DNA from: Nitrososphaera sp. | GTDB lineage: Archaea > Thermoproteota > Nitrososphaeria > Nitrososphaerales > Nitrososphaeraceae | Reading direction: 5' to 3' | Assembly (NCBI GenBank): GCA_023252395.1 | Contig: JAJPDY010000016.1 | Coordinates: 1-11,468 of the forward strand | DNA length: 11,468 nucleotides | Shown: positions 1-7,907 of the stretch, piece after piece | How positions within the stretch are numbered: position 1 is the first letter of the stretch | How the letters are laid out: each line of letters opens with the position of its first letter | Translations under genes and position numbers: made by a program | The notes under the pieces: model-generated | What the model was told of the DNA's origin: nothing | The model's database searches: none | Seen by the model: only the letters and a program-made list of their open reading frames with translations

Positions 1-1079
1 TCGGCATTGCATTCCTGCAGCTTTTTGTACGCCTTGTCAACTAAGGCAGATTCCGAAACGTTATGATCTGCCTTGAACGCGACAAGAAAAGTATCCTTGC
101 TTCTCTTCTTTACCTCGTCGACTATTTTCCTTGTCGCCACAAGTGGCAGTTCCACCTTGCCCGCTCTTGTGTCGATCTTTTTCTCCCACCTCTTGGCCGG
201 CATAAAGTCTGCAACTGCTGCGGCCATCACCACAATATCATATTTTGATGATGACAACTCTGAAACAACTGCGTTGTGCATTTCTTCGCTCGTGCTTACT
301 TTGATTACCTTGCCATTTGCCGGCTCTTGGCTTCCGTGGCCGTAAACTAATGTGACCTTTGCGCCCATCCGCTCTGCTTCCTGCGCTATGGCAATGCCCA
401 TCTTGCCCGAGCTCTGGTTTGTGATGACTCTGATCGGGTCAATGTATTCGACAGTGCTTCCGGCAGTGACCAGCACCCGCTTGCCTGACAGCGGTCCTTT
501 TGACAGGGTAGAAATTGCAACATTCAGCACCTGCTCCGGCTCTGCAGCCTTTGCCTTGCCTTCTGCCATTGTAGGGTCGACAAAAATGACATGCCCTCTC
601 AACTTTTGCACATTCTGCTGAATGAACTCATTTTCATACATGGCCTCGTGCATCGCAGGCGCGATTATTATCGGGATTTTGCTGCCAAGCGCAACGCTCA
701 GGACAGAAGTGACCGGGGTGTCATCTATGCCGTTTGCCATCTTTCCGATGGTATTAGCGGTGCACGGGTAGACAATTATTAGATCAGACATGCCATAATC
801 TGCAAGCATGATGTGCTCTAGGTTGCCGGTCAGCTTTGTCACAACATCGTTTCCTGTCGCCCACTTCATCATTTCCGGGCTCAGCAGCGCCGACGCGGTA
901 GATTCTGTCATGACTGGATAGACATCAGCCCCATGGCGCATCAGCAAGCGCGCAAGGTCTATCGCACGATATGCAGCGACACTTCCGGTAATGCAGAGCA
1001 CTATTTTCTTGCCTTCCAGCTCACTTCCCTCATTGCCTGTAATGTCCTTTGACGGGTGGACGCCCCTTTTCGGCTTCAT
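1..1079 (-). CDS. coaBC: CoaBC: phosphopantothenoylcysteine decarboxylase / phosphopantothenate-cysteine ligase (3' end cut by window)
   Basis: Bifunctional CoA enzyme: the CoaB half joins cysteine to 4'-phosphopantothenate and the CoaC half decarboxylates the product to 4'-phosphopantetheine using FMN. The open frame starts at ATG 1079 and runs off the left edge after about 359 codons. The CoaC half (about residues 24-180) shows the flavoprotein start ITGSVAAYRAI (30-40), the likely catalytic His89 in EHI, N116 in the MANG motif, and PAMH (141-144) where bacterial enzymes usually have PAMN. The bacterial flap motif with a reactive cysteine (ACGxxGxGRM) is absent; AEGKAKAAEPE occupies that place. 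The CoaB half begins near residue 198 with VLVTAGSTVEYIDPIRVIT and NQSSGKMG, the classic nucleotide-binding signature, followed further on by AAAVADF. The start overlaps the panB stop by four bases (ATGA), so the genes are translationally coupled. Function is clear; the missing flap cysteine is either an archaeal trait or a local change. Confidence 0.93.
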   Translation of the reverse strand, partial: MKPKRGVHPSKDITGNEGSELEGKKIVLCITGSVAAYRAIDLARLLMRHGADVYPVMTESTASALLSPEMMKWATGNDVVTKLTGNLEHIMLADYGMSDLIIVYPCTANTIGKMANGIDDTPVTSVLSVALGSKIPIIIAPAMHEAMYENEFIQQNVQKLRGHVIFVDPTMAEGKAKAAEPEQVLNVAISTLSKGPLSGKRVLVTAGSTVEYIDPIRVITNQSSGKMGIAIAQEAERMGAKVTLVYGHGSQEPANGKVIKVSTSEEMHNAVVSELSSSKYDIVVMAAAVADFMPAKRWEKKIDTRAGKVELPLVATRKIVDEVKKRSKDTFLVAFKADHNVSESALVDKAYKKLQECNA

Positions 1080-1924
1080 TTCTTTCTTGCCTTCCTGAAC
1101 CTTTCAAGCTCTTCGGGGCTCATGTGAAATGTGTTTGATTCTTCTGGGAACTTGCCAGCCTTGATGTCGCTGGTGTATTTTGAAACGGCGTCAAGTATTG
1201 ACTTGCTCAGCTCGGCATACCTTTTCACGAACCTTGGCTTGATGTCTTCATAGATGCCCAGCATGTCATGAAGCACCAAGACCTGCCCGTCACATCCTGT
1301 GCCGGAGCCGATGCCTATTGTTGGCACGGACACACTTTTTGTTATCACGTCTGCAACCTCGCTTGCAACCATCTCAAGCACGATACTAAATACGCCTGCC
1401 TTTTCAAGCGCCTTGGCGTCTTCAATCAGCTTCATCGCAGACTCTTTTGTCCTGCCCTGCAGGCGGTAGCCTTCCCATAGGGACTGTGTCTGGGGCTTGA
1501 GCCCGATGTGTCCCATGACCGGTATTCCTGCGTCCACTATCGCCTTGATGGTCCCAATGATTTCAGATCCGCCTTCCAGCTTTACCGCGTCGCAGCCGGC
1601 CTTGATCAGCTGCACCGCGTTTTCAACTGCCATGCTGGCGTTTGGCTGGTACGAGCCAAACGGCATGTCGCCGACTATCATGGCGCGCTTGGCTCCCCTT
1701 GAAACTGCGCCACAGAACATCGCCATTTCGCTCATACCGACCGGCACCGTGCTTGAATAGCCAAGCACCACCATGCCCGCGCTGTCACCGACTAGCAAAA
1801 TGTCGACTCCTGCCCTGTCGCATATCAGCGACGTGGAATAGTCATACGCTGTGAGAACAGAGATTTTCTCGCTGCCCTTCATTGCCAGTATGTCGTTTAC
1901 GCTGACTTTTTTCTTTGCCTGCAA
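1076..1924 (-). CDS. panB: PanB: 3-methyl-2-oxobutanoate hydroxymethyltransferase
   Basis: Transfers a hydroxymethyl group from 5,10-methylene-tetrahydropterin to 2-ketoisovalerate, giving ketopantoate, the first committed step towards pantoate and CoA. The 282-residue length is typical. Family motifs are all present: LTAYDY (24-29), VGDSAGMVVLGY with metal-binding D47/S48 (45-56), D86 in VGDMPFGSY, K115 and E117 in VKLEGG, GHIGLKPQ (138-145), E184 in LEMV, and IGIGSGTGCDGQVLVLHDMLG (203-223). The start codon is TTG at 1924; it is supported by a strong Shine-Dalgarno seven bases upstream and by the conserved N-terminal KVSVNDILAMKG. It begins one base after the TAG of the phosphopantothenate synthetase gene and its stop overlaps the coaBC start, placing it third in a four-gene CoA operon. 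No odd residues were seen. Confidence 0.96.
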   Translation of the reverse strand: MQAKKKVSVNDILAMKGSEKISVLTAYDYSTSLICDRAGVDILLVGDSAGMVVLGYSSTVPVGMSEMAMFCGAVSRGAKRAMIVGDMPFGSYQPNASMAVENAVQLIKAGCDAVKLEGGSEIIGTIKAIVDAGIPVMGHIGLKPQTQSLWEGYRLQGRTKESAMKLIEDAKALEKAGVFSIVLEMVASEVADVITKSVSVPTIGIGSGTGCDGQVLVLHDMLGIYEDIKPRFVKRYAELSKSILDAVSKYTSDIKAGKFPEESNTFHMSPEELERFRKARKK

Positions 1925-1925
1925 C

Positions 1926-2672
1926 CTAGATTCCTCCCCTGATAATTTTCAGCGACTCTTTCAGGTTCCTTTTATTGTCAAAATCATCGACTATTTTCTT
2001 TACTGGCTTGCCATTTAGCGATCGCGCAGCCTGCACCAGCGCAGGCATTGCCCTTACGATGTTGTCGACAATCGTGATCTGAGCCATTTTGGCGGTACGC
2101 GACAGCGGGTTGAGGTCTACAGTAATGACAGTCTTGCCCATCTTTACAAGCGCTTCTGTCCTGTCGCCGTCTTCGAGAGGCACAAAGACAGTGTCGGCTT
2201 TGTAGATGCCCTCTGGGTCGACTCGCCGGCGCTCGCTCTGGAGCTCTGGTATCCTTGCAGATGCCATTGCTCCAACTCCAAGCACATCCTTTGCACCGTA
2301 TTTCTCAAGTTGCGACTTGATCGCAATTTCGCGCTCTTCCGTTCTGTAAAAGAGATTCACCTCGATTGCCGCGTTTGCAGCCTGCGCCAACTCAACTATC
2401 TCCTTTGGGCAGAGCGCGGCAGTGTTGCCGTTCACTGAAATCACCGGCTGTTTTGAAAGCAAGAGCGCGGCAGCCGCTGCCTTGATTGCGCGCTGCGCAG
2501 TTTTTGTGGTACGCTCGCCAACAAGGTAGTCATAAGCCTCGCCCCTGCCATGCGCAATGAGCCCTTCGGGGGCAACAAGTCCGCGCCTAAAGCCGTCCAC
2601 GAGCATTTCTCTTGTGTAAAGCGACTTGGCGCGTGGATGGTCTGGTGGTATTGAAATGCCGCTTGCGTGCAA
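1926..2672 (-). CDS. 4-phosphopantoate--beta-alanine ligase (archaeal phosphopantothenate synthetase)
   Basis: Archaea-specific enzyme that condenses 4-phosphopantoate with beta-alanine in an ATP-dependent reaction, replacing bacterial PanC/PanK chemistry. The 248-residue product matches the former DUF137/COG1701 family: [15 protein letters not shown] (8-22), [17 protein letters not shown] (37-53), [34 protein letters not shown] and the nucleotide-site stretch [13 protein letters not shown]. The start is TTG at 2672, directly after the pantoate kinase TAA (2673-2675) and in the same reading frame; no ATG is available before residue 23, deep inside the conserved region. A GGAG lies about 14 bases upstream, further than usual, so reinitiation by ribosomes ending the kinase is likely. 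The chain ends in RGGI, whose codons form the panB ribosome site. Confidence 0.93.
   Translation of the reverse strand: MHASGISIPPDHPRAKSLYTREMLVDGFRRGLVAPEGLIAHGRGEAYDYLVGERTTKTAQRAIKAAAAALLLSKQPVISVNGNTAALCPKEIVELAQAANAAIEVNLFYRTEEREIAIKSQLEKYGAKDVLGVGAMASARIPELQSERRRVDPEGIYKADTVFVPLEDGDRTEALVKMGKTVITVDLNPLSRTAKMAQITIVDNIVRAMPALVQAARSLNGKPVKKIVDDFDNKRNLKESLKIIRGGI
1932..1939 (-). promoter_or_regulatory. Ribosome binding site that fixes the panB TTG start
   Basis: On the minus strand GGGGAGGA lies seven bases before the TTG at 1924 and inside the last codons of the upstream synthetase gene. It matches the archaeal anti-Shine-Dalgarno well and explains how PanB can start at a non-ATG codon one base after the previous stop. 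Confidence 0.75.
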
Positions 2673-3593
2673 TTAAAGCACTCTAGCTCCGTTGCTATCA
2701 ATGTTGCAGACTAGCAGCGTGCCGCCAAAGCTCTTCATGGCATCCTCTGCTTCCTTTGCGCGGTTCTGCGGCACGAGCGTAAACACGGTCTGGCCAAACA
2801 GCGCGACGCTTGCGTCAAGCCCAATCGACCTTAGTGCTTCAATAGGTGCCTTGCACAAGCCTCCAGTCATGCCAAGTGTCTCTGCAAACTCGCGTGACAT
2901 TCTCAGGAAATCATTAACGCTCCTTGACTCGGACAGTTTTTTGAGCATGACTCCGCCAAGGCCGTTTATCTCGTCCATGCGGTTTGTGAGAAATGACTTT
3001 GTTGAAATTGGAGCAAGGCACAGGACTACTGCCTTGTAGCCGTGCAAGTCTATCCTGCTTACTGTCCCTACTCCGGGCGCCCCGGCGCTAGTGCGCATTT
3101 CAAAGCCGCCGGCAAACTCTGCAATGACTGTCCCAAGGCCGGTCCTGCAGGCAATCTCTGCATGGTGGGCAACCTGCGCGGCCTGGACCTTGCTGAGCCC
3201 GATGTCCAATGCTTCGTTGAGCGCGTACGACAGGCTGAGTGCTGCCGCTCCGCTTGAGCCAAGCCCAAATCCCACGGGAATTCCGACGTCGTGGTCAATG
3301 GAGACATAGTACGGCCTGTCTGCAAGTTTCAGGTAATGCTCGACAACCCATCTTGACACTTCAGTGTTCTGGGTCTTGCTGCCGTTAATTGAAATCTGGT
3401 AATCAGTCTCTGCACTTTCGTAAACGTATGCGGTAGTTGCAATTCCTCTGTCGAGCGAAAAGCCCGCTCCCTTTGATCCCTTGTGGAGGAAGTGCCTGTA
3501 GCCGTTGGTTGGCACTTCAAAAAAGCCGGTGACGTGGCCTGGGCTGAAAGCTTTTGCCACTGCTACGGGCGCCGCAACCAGCGCTGATGCCAT
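2673..3593 (-). CDS. Pantoate kinase (GHMP family, archaeal CoA pathway)
   Basis: Phosphorylates pantoate to 4-phosphopantoate with ATP, the step before the synthetase encoded immediately downstream. The 306-residue protein is a GHMP-superfamily kinase: the family N-terminal stretch AFSPGHVTGFFEV (15-27), the phosphate-binding loop PVGFGLGSSGAAALSLSYAL (106-125) and a late Gly-rich segment LFGQTVFTLVP. The FSPGHVTGFF signature separates pantoate kinases from mevalonate and homoserine kinases, and the neighbours support the choice. ATG 3593 gives about a dozen extra alanine- and valine-rich residues before the conserved region; no closer ATG or GTG was identified. A TATA-like element on the minus strand (3611-3623) places transcription start close to the ATG, so this is probably the first, leaderless gene of the CoA operon. 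Confidence 0.93.
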   Translation of the reverse strand: MASALVAAPVAVAKAFSPGHVTGFFEVPTNGYRHFLHKGSKGAGFSLDRGIATTAYVYESAETDYQISINGSKTQNTEVSRWVVEHYLKLADRPYYVSIDHDVGIPVGFGLGSSGAAALSLSYALNEALDIGLSKVQAAQVAHHAEIACRTGLGTVIAEFAGGFEMRTSAGAPGVGTVSRIDLHGYKAVVLCLAPISTKSFLTNRMDEINGLGGVMLKKLSESRSVNDFLRMSREFAETLGMTGGLCKAPIEALRSIGLDASVALFGQTVFTLVPQNRAKEAEDAMKSFGGTLLVCNIDSNGARVL

Positions 3594-3663
3594 GTGTTGT
3601 TTATAAGCTACTAAAAATATAAGAATAATGTTTAATTAGTATAAATGGGTTTAAACTATTGCA
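3594..3663. promoter_or_regulatory. Divergent promoter region between the CoA operon and the AbrB/PhoU regulator
   Basis: Seventy very AT-rich bases separate the two divergent ATGs. For the CoA operon the minus-strand CTTATATTTTTAG (plus 3611-3623) sits about 26 bases before the kinase ATG, the spacing expected of an archaeal TATA box with a leaderless transcript. For the plus-strand gene TATAAA at 3640-3645 lies 24 bases before ATG 3664; the AAAATATAA at 3614-3622 is an alternative giving a short leader. No Shine-Dalgarno is visible for either gene. The shared space means a regulator bound here could affect both directions. Inferred from motif and spacing only. Confidence 0.6.
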
Positions 3664-4662
3664 ATGCCACGCTACGCAAGACGCCTGCAAAAGATAGGCA
3701 GCAGCATCCTGATCTCGCTTCCCAGCCAGTGGATCAAGAGTAACAACTTGAAAAAAGGCAGCATCATACCAATTGACGTCAACCGCGACAACTCTATCTC
3801 GATATTTCCTTCAGTTGATGCGCTGGATGAGACAAAGGAAGTAACTATACAGTACTCGCCGGCTTCGATGGACTCGCTTGTGAACCAAGTGTACGGCGCC
3901 TACCTGCTTGGATATGATATTATCCGCATCAAGGGAGTGTCACAGATTTCGTTTGACGACGCCGACAGGATAAAAAAGGCGATGCGCAAGCTGGTGGGGC
4001 TTGAAATTGTAGACGAAGACGGCTTTAACATTTCAGCCCAGTTCCTGCTTGACGCAAACACGCTTGACGCAGAAAAGATACTCCGGCGCATGAGCTCGAT
4101 TGTGGCAGGCATGTACCGCGACATGCTCGAAGCGATCAAGAGAAAGGAGGGCAGCATCAAGAGGGTTATCAGCGGCAGAGACGACGAAGTCGACAGGCAG
4201 TACTTTTTGCTAGTCAGGCTTATCCGCAGCGCCATGATGGACCAAAAGCTGGCCGGCAAGCTCAACCTGAGCAACATCGACATCCTCGACTACAGGATTG
4301 CAGCCAACCTGCTAGAGAGCGCAGGCGACTACATTGTCGACCTTGCAACGTCGATACAGGATTTGTCAAAAATAAAACTGGTGGACGAAATAGCAGAGGC
4401 CGGCGCGCTGGTGGAAAAGATGCAGGAAAAGTCAGTGGCCGCGTTTGTCAACAAGAACCGGTCAGAGTCTATAGTGGTAGCCAAGACGTACGAAAAATTC
4501 CACGAGACAATCAACTCTATCGAGGACGCGTCTGCCACAGCAGAATCTGCTATAATTTTGCTCAACCTGACGCACTCGATGGACAAGATTGCCCGTTGCT
4601 GGGTGGATGTCGCAGACTTGGTCAAGCCGGTGCACCTTACGGCGCCGCTTAAAAACGCATAA
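3664..4662 (+). CDS. AbrB-type DNA-binding / PhoU-domain phosphate-signalling regulator
   Basis: Probable cytoplasmic regulator of phosphate uptake. The N-terminus (residues 1-50) reads as a SpoVT/AbrB swapped-hairpin domain: RRLQKIGSSILISLPSQWIK, then LKKGSIIPIDV and SISIFP. The remaining residues to 332 are mostly helical, with two PhoU-like repeats containing acidic patches such as DRQYFLLVRLIRSAM (about 176-190) and the later LLNLTHSMDKIARCWVDVADL. This AbrB-PhoU fusion is common in archaea, often near phosphate transporters; none is visible here. It follows the divergent promoter and precedes a patatin-like hydrolase by 26 bases on the same strand, so they may be co-transcribed, although TAATTA about 30 bases before the patatin ATG could be a separate promoter. 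Whether it binds DNA, metal or PhoR-like partners cannot be read from the sequence. Confidence 0.85.
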   Translation: MPRYARRLQKIGSSILISLPSQWIKSNNLKKGSIIPIDVNRDNSISIFPSVDALDETKEVTIQYSPASMDSLVNQVYGAYLLGYDIIRIKGVSQISFDDADRIKKAMRKLVGLEIVDEDGFNISAQFLLDANTLDAEKILRRMSSIVAGMYRDMLEAIKRKEGSIKRVISGRDDEVDRQYFLLVRLIRSAMMDQKLAGKLNLSNIDILDYRIAANLLESAGDYIVDLATSIQDLSKIKLVDEIAEAGALVEKMQEKSVAAFVNKNRSESIVVAKTYEKFHETINSIEDASATAESAIILLNLTHSMDKIARCWVDVADLVKPVHLTAPLKNA

Positions 4663-4688
4663 TTAGAGAAACGGCTACTCTCAACCAT

Positions 4689-5849
4689 ATGGCGCGAGAT
4701 CACGGCGAAACAGAAAATGTGCTGGTGCTGCAGGGCGGCGGTTCGCTTGGGGCATTTAGCTGCGGAGTATTCAAGGCGTTTGCAGAAAGCGGCATCAAAA
4801 TTGACATCATAGCCGGGACGTCTATTGGCGGGATAAACGCCGCGATAATTGCAGGCAGCAAAGATCGGGCAGAAGCTGACCTTGAGCGGTTCTGGCTGGA
4901 CTTGGCAGAAAACTCTATCGACCTAACGCCGCCGGCGGCAATGCCTGCCGGCAACGGCGGGCCTGACTATTACAGCAATTACTACCAGCAGGCAGGAATC
5001 ACGCTAAAACACGCGCTGTCATTTTACAGTTCCGCGATATACGGAAACAACATCATGTTTGTTCCCCGGTGGAGGCCAGATTACGCGGCGACCGATCCCC
5101 AGTATTTCAGGCCGCAGCAATGGACGTACGTCTACGATCACTCGCCCCTGGCGGCGACTCTGGAAAAATACATCGACTATGACAAGCTCAAGCCAGGCGG
5201 CAGCCCAAACGCCCGGCTGATAATAACGGCAGTGGACGTCATGACCGCCCAGCCGCTTACGTTTGACAGCGTAAAGCAGCAGATAACTGTCAAGCATCTG
5301 CTTGGAACTTCCGGCTACCCGCTCTATGGCTTTCCGTGGGTGGAAGTGGAAAAAGGAGTGTACGCATGGGATGGAAGCCTGCTGAGCAATACGCCCTTGA
5401 GGGAAGTGATAGACGCGGCGCCAACCAAAGACAAGAACGTGTTTATCGTTGAAAATTACCCCAAAGTCATTGACAGGCTGCCGCAGAACCTGCCTGAAGT
5501 ATACCACCGGGCGCGAGACATCATGTTCAGCGACAAGACGGCGCACAGCCTAAAGATGTCACGGACGATAACGCGCTATTTGCAGTTCATTGAAGAGCTG
5601 TACGAAATAATCCAGGACAACGTTGAGCCCGGCAAGATTGACCCGCAAAAGCTAGATAAGATGAAGAGAAAGCATCAAAAGATAATCAACGAGCACGGAG
5701 CCGAGATAAAGAAAATAGAATACATCACACGGGAGGAGAGCTTTCCTTACCTTTACGAAAACACCGACTTTACGCCGGAAGGGATAAAGAACCTGATAAA
5801 GGAAGGCGAGGCAAAGACAAAGCAGACGCTAAAGAAAATGAACCTCTAG
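4689..5849 (+). CDS. Patatin-like phospholipase / serine hydrolase
   Basis: Predicted lipid acyl hydrolase with a Ser-Asp dyad. The oxyanion loop GGGSLGAFSCGVFKAF (16-31), the nucleophile elbow GTSIGG with Ser45 (43-48) and the catalytic Asp228 in WDGSLLSN are intact, so the enzyme should be active. The 386-residue chain is longer than a minimal patatin domain; residues from about 270 (RARDIMFSDKTAHSLKMSR) to the end form a charged helical tail resembling the C-terminal extension of bacterial-type patatins (DUF3734-like). No signal peptide or membrane helix is visible, so it is probably cytoplasmic or peripheral. Archaeal membrane lipids are ether-linked, so the natural ester substrate is not obvious; fatty-acyl esters or protein acylation are possible. 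The stop shares CTAG with the converging mevalonate kinase stop, leaving no room for an intergenic terminator. Confidence 0.9.
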   Translation: MARDHGETENVLVLQGGGSLGAFSCGVFKAFAESGIKIDIIAGTSIGGINAAIIAGSKDRAEADLERFWLDLAENSIDLTPPAAMPAGNGGPDYYSNYYQQAGITLKHALSFYSSAIYGNNIMFVPRWRPDYAATDPQYFRPQQWTYVYDHSPLAATLEKYIDYDKLKPGGSPNARLIITAVDVMTAQPLTFDSVKQQITVKHLLGTSGYPLYGFPWVEVEKGVYAWDGSLLSNTPLREVIDAAPTKDKNVFIVENYPKVIDRLPQNLPEVYHRARDIMFSDKTAHSLKMSRTITRYLQFIEELYEIIQDNVEPGKIDPQKLDKMKRKHQKIINEHGAEIKKIEYITREESFPYLYENTDFTPEGIKNLIKEGEAKTKQTLKKMNL

Positions 5850-6817
5850 ACAACGAGCCCTTTGAAGTCTATTTCAACTTCAAACGATTCGTAGCCTTGC
5901 GCCTTTATCTTTGCGCCTATCTTCGCGCTATCCTGCTTGGTTGCTGCAAGGGCAATGACTGCGCCGCCACCGCCAGCCCCTGTTATCTTGGATCCAAGAG
6001 CTCCAGCCTTGTTGCAGATATCTATCAGGTCATCTGCCTTTTCATGCGAAACTCCGATCTGCCTGAGAAGCGCCTGATTTTCACTCAAAAGCTCGCCCAC
6101 CTTTTCCTTCTTGCCCGATGGTATCGCAGCCACTGCCTGCATGCAGATGTCGCGGGCTCGCTTGGCAAGGTCGTCAAACAACACTTCATTTCTGTCCTTG
6201 AATTTCTTGACGCTGGCAACAAGGTCGCCAGTAGAATGCCTGACGCCAGTGCTTCCTATGACTATTGAAAGCGGGCTTTTCGACTCTATTTTCGTAAAGC
6301 CTGCCAGCTTGCTATAGTGTATGAGCCCGCCAAATGTGCTGATATAGCAATCAGCGCCGGAAGAGTTTTTGTGTACGATGCGCTCTGACTCGATGGCCTG
6401 CTCGCACACCTTCTGCCTGTCCGGCTTGCCAAACAGCGAATCAACGGCAGCCACCGTGGCGACGCAGGATGCGGCAGACGAGCCGAGACCCAGACCATGA
6501 GGCACTTTTGAAAATACGTCGACTTTGATTCCTGTTTTTTCGTTCCTTGCAGCAAGAACCTGCTCTATTGCATTGTGCAATGGATCAAGTATTTCTTTAG
6601 CATTTTTGCCACCTTTTATTGGCTTGAATGCTGAACTGCTGTATTCGCCGGCGGCGCCAATATCCGAATCTATTACTATCTTGCTTTCGCTCGTCATATG
6701 AGCAGCAACTGTTATGCGCCTGCTGATAGACGCAAGTATCGCCGGGTTGCCGTACACTACAAAGTGCTCGCCAAACAGGATTACCTTTGCCGGTGCCGAC
6801 GCTTTTCCTAAAGTCAT
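5846..6817 (-). CDS. mvk: Mevalonate kinase
   Basis: Phosphorylates mevalonate to mevalonate 5-phosphate in the archaeal isoprenoid pathway that supplies ether lipids. The 323-residue GHMP kinase has APAKVILFGEHFVVYGNPA (8-26), the ATP loop PHGLGLGSSAASCVATVAA (106-124), the catalytic Asp156 in SSGADCY (the HGxPSGxD equivalent), and the C-terminal KITGAGGGGAVIAL (277-290). The N-terminal GEHxVVYG motif picks mevalonate kinase over phosphomevalonate kinase. Its ATG at 6817 overlaps the stop of the MEMO gene by four bases (ATGA), so both come from one transcript. In many archaea isopentenyl phosphate kinase follows next; here a converging patatin gene does. Confidence 0.95.
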   Translation of the reverse strand: MTLGKASAPAKVILFGEHFVVYGNPAILASISRRITVAAHMTSESKIVIDSDIGAAGEYSSSAFKPIKGGKNAKEILDPLHNAIEQVLAARNEKTGIKVDVFSKVPHGLGLGSSAASCVATVAAVDSLFGKPDRQKVCEQAIESERIVHKNSSGADCYISTFGGLIHYSKLAGFTKIESKSPLSIVIGSTGVRHSTGDLVASVKKFKDRNEVLFDDLAKRARDICMQAVAAIPSGKKEKVGELLSENQALLRQIGVSHEKADDLIDICNKAGALGSKITGAGGGGAVIALAATKQDSAKIGAKIKAQGYESFEVEIDFKGLVV

Positions 6818-7662
6818 GTGAACACTATCGAAGAATACCCTACTACTGCGCTGGCATCCCCTGTGACGTCTCCACTCGTGGCATACTTTAACAGCTCGCC
6901 TTTTGTAGCCCCGAGGTTCCTCGCTGCAACCATTATCGACGCGATTGCGCCATAGCCGCAGGCAGAAACGTCCAGCCTTTCAAGCACTGCATAAAACTTG
7001 TTAATATCAAGGGTTAGGATCGCCTTTATCAGCTCGGCGTCCTTTCTGTGCGCTTCGCTATTTGGCTCGTAATGCGTAAAGTCAGACGACGCTATCAAAA
7101 GTGTGCTGTCAATATTTTCGGCTATTGTGTCCGCTATCGCCTTGCCAAGGTCAAACGCTGTGTCAATGTCCTGCATCCTGAGGATCACGGGCACTATGCC
7201 AAAATTTGCCTTGATGTACTGCAGAAACGGCAACTGCACCTCTAGGCAGTGGTCCCTACTATGCGCGTCATTATCAAAATCAGTAATTCCTGACTTGCTG
7301 GCTACTTGCGTTGCCAGGTCCGAGTTGACTGGCACTTCGCCAAGCGGGGTCTCCCAGATACCACCTTTCATGGTGGCGACTCCCGACCCTATCCCGTAGT
7401 GGTTCGGGCCGACCATTATGACATTCTGGAAATCAACTGATGATGCTTCGTAAAAGCCGTTTGCAGCCACTGCGCCGGAATAGACGTATCCTGCGTGTGG
7501 AGAAACGATGCCATAAATCCTGCGCTTGGCACCTGACGAGGGCGGCGCCCTACCGGGACCAAAGCGCTGGTTGCGAAACGACTGGTCAATGGTGTCTCTC
7601 AGCTCTTTTGGATTGTCAGGATAAAACATGCCTGCAACAGCCGGCGGCCTTTTTATTATCAA
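6814..7662 (-). CDS. MEMO1 family protein (AmmeMemoRadiSam system protein B)
   Basis: Member of the MEMO family, related in fold to class III non-heme dioxygenases; human MEMO1 binds iron or copper, while the archaeal role is unknown. The 282 residues contain RPPAVAGMFYPD (5-16), SPHAGYVYSG with H56, GPNHYG with H88, HSRDHCLEVQLPFL (134-147), SSDFTHY (192-198) and CGYGAI with C235. The H56/H88/C235 trio corresponds to the human metal ligands H49, H81 and C244. The start is TTG at 7662: the only in-frame start before the conserved RPPAVAG is this one, and an in-frame stop lies about 40 bases upstream. GAGGA lies shortly before the TTG and could help initiation. It overlaps mvk and belongs to the rpsB-memo-mvk neighbourhood, although a small ORF and about 0.5 kb now separate it from rpsB. 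Confidence 0.92.
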   Translation of the reverse strand: MIIKRPPAVAGMFYPDNPKELRDTIDQSFRNQRFGPGRAPPSSGAKRRIYGIVSPHAGYVYSGAVAANGFYEASSVDFQNVIMVGPNHYGIGSGVATMKGGIWETPLGEVPVNSDLATQVASKSGITDFDNDAHSRDHCLEVQLPFLQYIKANFGIVPVILRMQDIDTAFDLGKAIADTIAENIDSTLLIASSDFTHYEPNSEAHRKDAELIKAILTLDINKFYAVLERLDVSACGYGAIASIMVAARNLGATKGELLKYATSGDVTGDASAVVGYSSIVFT

Positions 7663-7907
7663 GATGTTTCCTCGACTATGCCAAAACGGGTAATACAGTC
7701 ATGATTTTTTGATAAATTTGATGTCAAGACTGGCATATGGTTATAACATCTTACCAATTTCATGGTTAGGTGCTGTTTTTGTAATCTTTTCTTTAATTAA
7801 AGTTTCTCTCGGCTGAATAGGGCAAGATTTGCTATTTGGCATGTGCTCACCAAGCCAGTGTGATACGATGACTTAGTTGTTTGTCGAATTACATACAAGT
7901 CTCTAAG
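7663..7907. other. Intergenic region between MEMO and the small zinc-ribbon ORF
   Basis: About 245 AT-rich bases with no supported gene. The minus-strand ACTGTATTAC near 7690-7699 could be a weak TATA box for the MEMO gene. On the plus side a 12-base palindrome CTTTAATTAAAG (7791-7802), preceded by a T-run, is a possible TATA box or operator for the small ORF, which would then have a leader of roughly 80 bases. No tRNA or other structured RNA was recognised. Confidence 0.35.

Noticed and set aside
2441..2701. An 86-codon minus-strand frame spanning the kinase-synthetase junction
   Set aside because: It overlaps two clear enzymes in another frame and its product has no recognisable pattern.
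3900..4283. A 127-codon minus-strand frame inside the AbrB/PhoU gene
   Set aside because: Antisense shadow with a low-complexity Ser/Leu-rich product and no start signal.
5019..5546. A 175-codon minus-strand open frame inside the patatin gene
   Set aside because: It lies antisense to an intact, motif-complete hydrolase and shows no family features; long antisense frames are common in GC-rich codons.
7881..7907. TTG 7881 as the start of the small zinc-ribbon gene
   Set aside because: It has no ribosome site, and two ATGs follow nine and ten codons later before the conserved-looking cysteine region; kept only as an alternative.
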